Part shown: piece by piece, positions 14,951-20,812 of the stretch
Position numbering within the stretch: the first letter of the stretch is position 1
How the letters are laid out: each line of letters begins with the position of its first letter
Source of the DNA: an uncultured Ignavibacteria bacterium
Lineage (GTDB): Bacteria > Bacteroidota > Ignavibacteria > Tepidaquicellales > Tepidaquicellaceae
Length of the DNA: 20,812 nt
Direction of reading: 5' to 3'
Assembly: GCA_937974175.1 (NCBI GenBank)
Contig: CALJIG010000067.1
Span: forward strand, 1-20,812
Program-made: the position numbers and the translations under genes
Notes under the pieces: generated by a model
Databases searched by the model: none
Told to the model about the DNA's origin: nothing
The model's input: the letters and a program-made list of their open reading frames with translations, nothing else

Positions 14951-15835
14951 ATGAAAAACGCATTAGTTATAATTATTTCTTTCGTTTTAGTTTCCTTGTC
15001 GTTTGCGCAGGAAGTCCCTAACAAAGAAGACCTGACCCATTATGCATTATCTTCCGACGAAGCATCAAATAAGACTTTACAGGAAAAGGACGTAAAAGAA
15101 AAATTCCATAAAAATATTTCAGCAGTCAATGAAAAGTCTCCGGTAATAGGTGGATTGCTTTCCGCTGTAATACCCGGCGCGGGCGAGTTTTACGCAAAGA
15201 GTTATCTGAAGGCAGCAATATTTTTAGCCGTCGAAGCCGGTATGTGGATAGGATATACAACATTTCAAAACAAAGGAAATACTCAGACAGATTCTTATCA
15301 GGCTTATGCAAACCAAAACTGGAGCGTCAGAAAATATGCAACCTGGCTTAGAGATCAGGCAGGAGCAACAGGTGTAAATCCTTCTGAAGCAGATCTGAAT
15401 ACACTAAGAAATCAAATCAATTCGTTTGAGGCAACTCATTTTTCTCACCAGCTTCCTACGTATGGTTCACAGCAATATTATGAACTAATTGGTAAGTATC
15501 AGAATTTTGTACCGGGATGGAGCGATGCCTCGGCAACTATTAGCGCAACAGTAAATTACAGCGACCCGAACAGCTATGTTAACGTAAAGACAAATATGTT
15601 CAATAGTTATGCTTTTGACAGACAGCAAGCAAACGATTACTTTGATACATCAACGCGATTTATTACAGGAGTTATTATAAATCATCTTCTAAGTGCAGCC
15701 GATGCAGTATGGAGCGTGCATATGTTCAATAATAATCTTCAGGTGAAAACAGGAATGCGAGTACAGGAAAGATTCGGCGGTCAGTTTATGGAAAGATATA
15801 CTTTGCCTATGGCAAATGTAAGCGTACAGTTTTAA
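14951..15835 (+). CDS. Exported protein with DUF5683-like hydrophobic core, paralogue 2
   Basis: This 294-residue protein has a signal peptide (ending SFAQ) and a polar region. Its core GGLLSAVIPGAGEFYAKSYL (about 66-85), followed by AAIFLAVEAGMWIGY, parallels LSLVLPGAGHLYLDRMDVGK in the gene before truA. A long polar middle section (about 100-215) and a second hydrophobic helix containing VIINHLLSAADAVW match the layout of paralogue 1, and the C-terminus is strand-like, ending in Phe (VSVQF). It starts directly after the truA stop and ends the operon at a terminator. It is probably an envelope protein; function is unknown. The two proteins may form a pair or be products of an old duplication. 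Confidence 0.75.
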   Translation: MKNALVIIISFVLVSLSFAQEVPNKEDLTHYALSSDEASNKTLQEKDVKEKFHKNISAVNEKSPVIGGLLSAVIPGAGEFYAKSYLKAAIFLAVEAGMWIGYTTFQNKGNTQTDSYQAYANQNWSVRKYATWLRDQAGATGVNPSEADLNTLRNQINSFEATHFSHQLPTYGSQQYYELIGKYQNFVPGWSDASATISATVNYSDPNSYVNVKTNMFNSYAFDRQQANDYFDTSTRFITGVIINHLLSAADAVWSVHMFNNNLQVKTGMRVQERFGGQFMERYTLPMANVSVQF

Positions 15836-15869
15836 TTTATTCTTTTATTCTGTTACAAAAACTCTAAAG

Positions 15870-15920
15870 CACTAAATTACACTAAAGTTATAATTTCATT
15901 AGTGAGGTTTAGTGTTTTTT
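15870..15920 (+). terminator. Stacked-hairpin terminator of the dsbD-truA operon
   Basis: CACTAAA (15870-15876) pairs with TTTAGTG (15908-15914), and inside it CACTAA (15880-15885) pairs with TTAGTG (15899-15904). Six T's follow at 15915-15920. Further TTTTAGTG copies occur at about 15960-15975, so the element also belongs to a local repeat cluster built from one heptamer. Confidence 0.7.
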
Positions 15921-15993
15921 ATTTTCTGAAAATTTGGTTATTTATTTTGTGATGTTTCGTGTTTTAGTGTTTTAGTGGCAGGGACAAAAGTAG

Positions 15994-16860
15994 TTATGAT
16001 ATAAACACAAAATACTCTCTCTCCTTAAAAAATCTATAAGCCCTGTTCAGAAATTTCTTTTCATCTTTTTTAAAGAAGGCATACATAGTTGCTCCGCTTC
16101 CGCTCATAGAAGCAAACACTGCTCCCTGATTCAGCAGCTCATCTTTTATATTTTTTAATGTAGAGTATTTTTGAAAGACCACTCTTTCAAAATCATTGAT
16201 GAATAATTCTTTTCTATCTAAATCGAATGAGGAAATATTTTTTAATTCTGATGGATATTCTTTGCCGGTTTCAAGTCCCAGATTTTCATAAGCCCATTTA
16301 GTTGAAACGTGGAGATTGGGATTAATAATTAAAATGTCGTACGGGATAATAAAGTCAGGGAGGATTTTCATTTTCTCTCCCCTGCCCTCTCCGAAGCAAG
16401 GTTTCATTATCAAAAAGAAAGGAACGTCACTGCCGATAGATAAAGCCGTTTCCATAATTTTTTTCCTGTGCTCTTTTATATCTATCTTAAAAAATTTAAT
16501 AAGGTGTTTAAGTACTGCAGCTGCATCAGAACTGCCGCCGCCGAGTCCGCCGCCAACAGGAATTTTTTTGCTTATGTTAATTGCAATCTTGTATGTATCA
16601 ACGATGTGAAAATTTTTGAAGAATGCTTCAACTGCTTTGAAGCAGATATTTTCTTTATTGGATGGGACGTAATATTTATTACAGGTGATGTATACTGAAT
16701 TGTAATTTTCGTGAGGCTCTATTGAGATCTGAATTTCATCGTGAAGCTTGATAGGATAGAAAATCGTTTCAATATTATGAAATCCGTCTTCGCGCTTGCT
16801 GACGATTTTTAGCCCAACGTTAATCTTCGCATAGGAGTCAATGCGTATATCTTGTTCCAT
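15994..16860 (-). CDS. ispE: 4-diphosphocytidyl-2-C-methyl-D-erythritol kinase
   Basis: IspE phosphorylates CDP-methylerythritol in the MEP (non-mevalonate) isoprenoid pathway, so the organism probably uses that pathway. The 288-residue protein has SYAKINVGLKI with Lys12, the GHMP-kinase ATP loop PVGGGLGGGSSDAAA (101-115) with Asp112, GSDVPFF, and a C-terminal MSGSGATMYAFF. I start it at ATG 16860, which gives the typical N-terminus. A longer reading to 16911 would run through a hairpin and adds residues unlike the family. A hairpin lies 26 bp upstream. Confidence 0.94.
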   Translation of the reverse strand: MEQDIRIDSYAKINVGLKIVSKREDGFHNIETIFYPIKLHDEIQISIEPHENYNSVYITCNKYYVPSNKENICFKAVEAFFKNFHIVDTYKIAINISKKIPVGGGLGGGSSDAAAVLKHLIKFFKIDIKEHRKKIMETALSIGSDVPFFLIMKPCFGEGRGEKMKILPDFIIPYDILIINPNLHVSTKWAYENLGLETGKEYPSELKNISSFDLDRKELFINDFERVVFQKYSTLKNIKDELLNQGAVFASMSGSGATMYAFFKKDEKKFLNRAYRFFKEREYFVFIS

Positions 16861-16886
16861 AAACTTTGTTTGAACAAATATAAATG

Positions 16887-16917
16887 AAAATGCCCTCTTA
16901 TGAGAGGGCATTTTTTT
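16887..16917. terminator. 12-bp hairpin ahead of ispE, possibly bidirectional terminator
   Basis: AAAATGCCCTCT (16887-16898) pairs perfectly with AGAGGGCATTTT (16903-16914) around a TATG loop. The longer T-run is on the plus strand (16911-16917), yet no plus-strand gene leads into it. On the minus strand it would end the fabH/small-ORF transcript with a weaker T stretch, or sit in the ispE leader. Confidence 0.6.
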
Positions 16918-16936
16918 GATAGAATTTATTTAAACT

Positions 16937-17113
16937 CTAAGAATTATTTATTTCCAATTTTATCCTATGAAGGCTTTGCTCATTTAGACTAAATTTATCA
17001 GTGAAATCTTTATGTTCTCTTTCACTTAAAGAATCTTTCAATACTTCAATATCATCGAAGTTTGATATTTTTTTATCTATCCGAGAAGTTGAATTGTTTC
17101 TAATTGTTTGCAT
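16937..17113 (-). CDS. Possible small protein of 58 aa, unknown function
   Basis: The ORF encodes a highly charged, probably helical peptide (SRIDKKISNF, LKDSLSEREHKDF). It has no signal peptide and no recognised motif. It fits neatly between fabH and ispE on the same strand and ends 20 bp before a hairpin. No clear SD is seen before its ATG. It could be a real small gene or a chance ORF. Confidence 0.4.
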   Translation of the reverse strand: MQTIRNNSTSRIDKKISNFDDIEVLKDSLSEREHKDFTDKFSLNEQSLHRIKLEINNS

Positions 17114-17183
17114 AAGCAATTAAGTTTAATTTTATTCAGCTCTCTTTAATAGTATAATTTTTAGATCTGTAAACCATGTTTTT

Positions 17184-18188
17184 TTAATAAGCCCAGCGGA
17201 CTAACACTGAACCCCATGTGTATCCTGCGCCAAAACTTGCAAGCACAATGTAATCACCTTTTTTTATCTTGCCTTCATGCCAGTACTCTGAAATGCACAG
17301 AGGAATAGTAGCGCAAGTTGTATTACCGTACTTGTGAATGTTCACCATTACTTTCTCGGGAGGAAGTCCCATTCTTTCACCGGCAGCTGTAATAATTCTC
17401 ATATTTGCCTGGTGAGGAACAAGATAAGAAATATCTTCGCCCTTGAGATTATTTTTCAAAACGATTTCTTCCGATACATCTGCCATGCCAACAACTGCGA
17501 CTTTGAACACTGCCTTACCGTCCTGGTGAACGTAGTGCATGTCTTTATCGACAGTCTCATGTGATGCAGGGTGAAGGCTTCCGCCTCCCGGCTGATATAA
17601 AAATTCTCCACCCGAGCCATCGATGTGGAGAATTGAATCTATAATACCGTACTCTTTATCTTCAGTGGGCTCAAGCAAAACTGCAGCTGCGCCGTCACCG
17701 AATAAAATACAAGTGTTCCTGTCTTTGAAGTTAGCAATAGATGTCATTTTATCAGCGCCTACAATTAAAACTTTTTTGTAGGAACCTGACTCAATTAATT
17801 TTGCTCCCGTGTTAATTGCAAATAAAAATCCTGAACATGCCGCCGATAAATCGAATCCCCAACAGTTCTTTGCGCCAATGGCTTCCTGAATTATACAGGC
17901 AGTCGATGGGTAAGGCATATCGGGTGTAACAGTCGAGACAATTATAACATCAAGCTCATCTGCAGATATACCTCTGTTTTTCAGAAGCTGCTGAACAGCA
18001 GGAATTGCCATCGTTGATGTCGGCTTATCTTTATCGAGATATCTTCTTTCTTTTATTCCAGTCCGCGTCTGAATCCATAAATCATTCGTATCTAGAAAAC
18101 TTTCAAAATATTTATTGTCGATAACTTTCTCAGGAACATAGTGTCCCACGGCAGTTATCATTGCATTAACAGGGCTTGTTTTAGACAT
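17184..18188 (-). CDS. fabH: 3-oxoacyl-ACP synthase III (KAS III)
   Basis: FabH starts fatty-acid synthesis by condensing acetyl-CoA (or branched primers) with malonyl-ACP. The 334-residue protein has the complete catalytic triad: Cys118 in SAACSGF, His259 in VPHQANMRI and Asn289 in KYGNTTCATIP. The common form after Asn is TSAASIP, so TTCATIP is a mild variant. Its ATG lies inside the end of clpC, with an 8-bp overlap and a GGGGAG SD in the clpC coding sequence, implying co-transcription and coupled translation. The pathway role does not explain pairing with a protease chaperone. Confidence 0.95.
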   Translation of the reverse strand: MSKTSPVNAMITAVGHYVPEKVIDNKYFESFLDTNDLWIQTRTGIKERRYLDKDKPTSTMAIPAVQQLLKNRGISADELDVIIVSTVTPDMPYPSTACIIQEAIGAKNCWGFDLSAACSGFLFAINTGAKLIESGSYKKVLIVGADKMTSIANFKDRNTCILFGDGAAAVLLEPTEDKEYGIIDSILHIDGSGGEFLYQPGGGSLHPASHETVDKDMHYVHQDGKAVFKVAVVGMADVSEEIVLKNNLKGEDISYLVPHQANMRIITAAGERMGLPPEKVMVNIHKYGNTTCATIPLCISEYWHEGKIKKGDYIVLASFGAGYTWGSVLVRWAY

Positions 18189-20721
18189 TTTTCTCCCCGG
18201 AGTTATTATCCGAATTTGATTCTTCTAAAATTTCAGTGATTTCTTTTTCAATATCGCTTTCTTTTTTCAAGTCAACAAATTCAAAATCCTCTGCATTTTT
18301 TCTGTGCTTAACTTTTATTACAGAGCCTTCCTTGAAGTTACCTTTCAGTATCTCTTCACTGAGAGGATCTTCAAGATATTTCTGAATTGCTCTTCTTAAA
18401 GGTCTTGCGCCGTAGTTCTGGTCGTACCCTTTTTCAGCTAAGTATTCTTTTGCAGCTTTTGTTACGTCGAGTGTAATTCCCTGAAGCTTGATTCTCTTCA
18501 TCAGTTTTTCAATTCCGACTTCTACAATTTTTACAATGCTTTCTTTAGCAAGCTGTTTGAATACTATCATGTCATCTATTCTGTTCATGAACTCAGGAGA
18601 AAATACTTTCTTCGCTGTTTCATCGATTGCAGATTTCATCTTTTCATATTTTGTGCCTTCTTTGCCTTCGCCGAATCCGAATACTTTATCAAGCTTTATA
18701 TCGCGTGTTCCGATATTTGAAGTCATGATAATTATTGTATTCTTGAAATCAACTTTTCTTCCGAGGCCGTCTGTAAGAATACCGTCATCCAATACCTGTA
18801 AAAGAATATTGAATGTATCAGGGTGAGCTTTTTCAATTTCATCTAAAAGCACAACTGAGTATGGTTTTCTTCTTACTTTCTCAGTAAGCTGGCCGCCTTC
18901 TTCGTATCCTACGTATCCGGGAGGCGCTCCGACAAGTCTGGAGACGTTAAACTTCTCCATATATTCACTCATATCAATACGAATCATATTGTCTTCAGTA
19001 TCGAATAAGAACTTTGCAAGCTGTTTGGCTAGTTCTGTTTTACCGACACCTGTTGGACCTAAGAACACGAATGAACCGATTGGTCTGTTTGGATCTTTTA
19101 ATCCTGCTCTTGCTCTTCTTATAGCGCGTGAAATATTTTCAACTGCTTCATCCTGACCGATAACAACTTTTTTCAACGCTTCTTCCATCTTAACAAGTTT
19201 CTGTGATTCACCGTCGGCAATTCTGTTCACAGGTATTCCTGTCATCATTGCAACAACGTCAGAAACGTTATCTTCAGTTACATCAAATACCATGCTCTGT
19301 GATTTTATATCCCATTCAATCTTTAATTGCTCAAGCTCGTTCAATAATTTCTTTTCGTTATCACGAAGCATTGCTGCTTCTTCATAGTTCTGATTTTTTA
19401 CAACCTGATTTTTTGACTGACGGACTTTTTCAACTTCAAGCTCAAGGTCAACAATTTCCTTAGGAACAGTTATGTTCGCAAGGTGGACTCTTGAACCGGC
19501 TTCGTCCATTACGTCAATCGCTTTATCCGGTAAAAATCTGTCTGTAATATATCTGTCAGAAAGCTTTGCAGCCTGAATTAACGCTTCATCTGTGTATCTT
19601 ACATTATGATGTTCTTCGTATTTGCTCTTGATGTTATTCAGAATCTGAATAGTTTCGTCCACTGTTGCAGGCTCTACCATTATTTTCTGGAATCTTCTGT
19701 CAAGCGCTCCGTCTTTTTCAATATATTGTCTGTATTCATTTAAAGTTGTTGCGCCTATGCATTGGAGGTCTCCACGTGCAAGTGCAGGTTTGAATATATT
19801 TGAAGCGTCTAATGAACCGCTCGCTCCGCCTGCGCCGACAATTGTATGAAGCTCATCAATGAAAAGAATAACGTCTTTTGCTTTTTCAAGCTCGTTCATT
19901 ACAGCTTTCATTCTTTCTTCGAACTGACCTCTGTATTTTGTGCCTGCAACTAATGCGGCTAAATCCAGAGTAACAACTCTTTTATTATGTAATACTCTCG
20001 ATACCTGCTTATTAATAATTCTTAAAGCGAGACCTTCGGCAATCGCAGTTTTACCTACGCCGGGCTCGCCGATTAACACAGGATTATTTTTCTTTCTTCT
20101 GGAAAGAACCTGAGCAACGCGTTCAATTTCTTTTTCACGTCCGACGATAGGGTCAAGCTTGCCTTCGATTGCGCTTTTTGTTAAATCGCGTCCGAAGTTA
20201 TCAAGCACGGGAGTTTTAGTCTTCTCGGCTTTCTTCTCTGCCTGAGGCTTAGGAGCTGATTGCGGCGCTCCGCCTGCAGTAGGTTTTCCGCTGAGAATAT
20301 TTAAAAGTTCGTTCTTAGTATTTTCATAGTTAATATTGAACTGATGTAAAATCTGCGCTGCAAGATTATCGTCTTCTCTTAATATAGATAATAAAAGATG
20401 CTCCGTACCGATGACATCTGATTTGAAAAGCTTTGCCTCTAAATATGTAATCTTTAAAACTTTTTCTGCCTGCTTTGTAAGAGGGATATTGCCGACAGTA
20501 AGTGAACCGCCTGATTGACGCACTGTATCCTCTACAGCTTTTTTAATTTTAGGTGCATCAACTCCGAGGTTCTTAAAAATCTTGATAGCTATACCTTCAC
20601 CCTCGCGGATGATACCGAGGAGTAAGTGTTCAGTGCCGATGTAGTCGTGCCCGAGTCGAATCGCTTCTTCTCTGCTGAGCCGTATCACATCCTGAACTCT
20701 GTTTGAAAAGTTACTGTCCAT
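18181..20721 (-). CDS. clpC: ATP-dependent Clp protease ATPase subunit ClpC
   Basis: ClpC unfolds proteins and feeds them to ClpP. The 846-residue protein starts with two Clp-N repeats (about 1-145, each with IGTEHLLL), then a Pro/Ala/Lys linker (145-170). The first AAA domain has GEPGVGKT at 218-225 and VILFIDE at 284-290. A UVR-type middle region (about 430-470, NYEEAAMLRDNEKKLL) separates it from the second AAA domain, which has GPTGVGKT at 555-562, pore loop GYVG and VVLLDE at 623-628. FGF at 681-683 fits the ClpP-docking tripeptide position. The UVR middle region and size favour ClpC over ClpA or ClpB. The start at 20721 gives the standard N-terminus; the 91 bases beyond it are AT-rich leader without a clear SD. 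fabH overlaps its end. Confidence 0.95.
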   Translation of the reverse strand: MDSNFSNRVQDVIRLSREEAIRLGHDYIGTEHLLLGIIREGEGIAIKIFKNLGVDAPKIKKAVEDTVRQSGGSLTVGNIPLTKQAEKVLKITYLEAKLFKSDVIGTEHLLLSILREDDNLAAQILHQFNINYENTKNELLNILSGKPTAGGAPQSAPKPQAEKKAEKTKTPVLDNFGRDLTKSAIEGKLDPIVGREKEIERVAQVLSRRKKNNPVLIGEPGVGKTAIAEGLALRIINKQVSRVLHNKRVVTLDLAALVAGTKYRGQFEERMKAVMNELEKAKDVILFIDELHTIVGAGGASGSLDASNIFKPALARGDLQCIGATTLNEYRQYIEKDGALDRRFQKIMVEPATVDETIQILNNIKSKYEEHHNVRYTDEALIQAAKLSDRYITDRFLPDKAIDVMDEAGSRVHLANITVPKEIVDLELEVEKVRQSKNQVVKNQNYEEAAMLRDNEKKLLNELEQLKIEWDIKSQSMVFDVTEDNVSDVVAMMTGIPVNRIADGESQKLVKMEEALKKVVIGQDEAVENISRAIRRARAGLKDPNRPIGSFVFLGPTGVGKTELAKQLAKFLFDTEDNMIRIDMSEYMEKFNVSRLVGAPPGYVGYEEGGQLTEKVRRKPYSVVLLDEIEKAHPDTFNILLQVLDDGILTDGLGRKVDFKNTIIIMTSNIGTRDIKLDKVFGFGEGKEGTKYEKMKSAIDETAKKVFSPEFMNRIDDMIVFKQLAKESIVKIVEVGIEKLMKRIKLQGITLDVTKAAKEYLAEKGYDQNYGARPLRRAIQKYLEDPLSEEILKGNFKEGSVIKVKHRKNAEDFEFVDLKKESDIEKEITEILEESNSDNNSGEKNV

Positions 20722-20812
20722 AGTGGTTATTAGTTTTGTTGTAAATTCGTAAAAAAATTATTCAATTAAAATTTAAAAATTAATATAAAATTGAATAAAG
20801 CTATAAATTCGA

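Noticed and set aside
16861..16911. N-terminal extension of ispE
   Set aside because: It is read through a perfect hairpin and lies before the family-typical start SYAKINVGLKI region.
18488..18826. Plus-strand ORF of 112 aa inside clpC
   Set aside because: It is a shadow of the conserved second AAA domain of clpC, with hydrophobic low-complexity content.

Overview
The window looks like chromosomal DNA of an AT-rich member of the Bacteroidota/Chlorobiota/Ignavibacteria side of the FCB group, most likely Ignavibacteria-like. The main evidence is a secreted Asp-box protein ending in a type IX secretion (T9SS) sorting domain with the NYPNPFNPTTKIKY signature, an outer-membrane barrel-like protein, and a ClpC/FabH/IspE/DsbD housekeeping set with frequent TTG and GTG starts. 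No tRNA, rRNA, CRISPR array or insertion sequence is visible. The organism assignment is an inference from motifs, not a database result.

Layout. (1) Bases 1-1800 form an accessory edge. A short GC-rich segment (119 G/C in bases 61-280) carries the zinc-ribbon start of a proline/glycine-rich protein. It meets, at a poly-A stretch near 287-305, a very AT-rich segment (80 G/C in bases 301-600). That segment holds an ATPase lacking its Walker A half and, 10 bp later, a TOPRIM-like partner. The pair resembles two-gene ATPase/nuclease phage-defence modules. The join looks like a recombination scar or an assembly chimera. A C10 tract closes this region. (2) Bases 1900-6010, plus strand: a T9SS-exported Asp-box beta-propeller protein and an unrecognised outer-membrane barrel-like protein with a helical insert, each followed by a hairpin terminator. 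(3) Bases 6066-10979, minus strand: an 82-aa unknown protein with its own terminator, then nadE, ggt, a PlsC-like acyltransferase and dinB, the last three closely spaced. (4) Bases 10980-11591: a 612-bp AT-rich divergent intergenic region with operator-like repeats. (5) Bases 11592-15835, plus strand: a gapless operon of dsbD, an exported protein, truA and a second exported protein. The two exported proteins are homologous to each other. (6) Bases 15994-20721, minus strand: clpC overlapping fabH, then a small ORF, then ispE.

Most of the window is ordinary core metabolism: protein quality control (ClpC), fatty-acid initiation (FabH), phospholipid acylation, isoprenoid synthesis (IspE), NAD synthesis (NadE), tRNA pseudouridylation (TruA), envelope thiol redox (DsbD) and translesion synthesis (DinB). 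The parts worth a second look are the disrupted ATPase/TOPRIM module and its junction, the paired exported paralogues around truA, the envelope protein with a helical insert, the repeat array ahead of dsbD, and several structured intergenic repeats.
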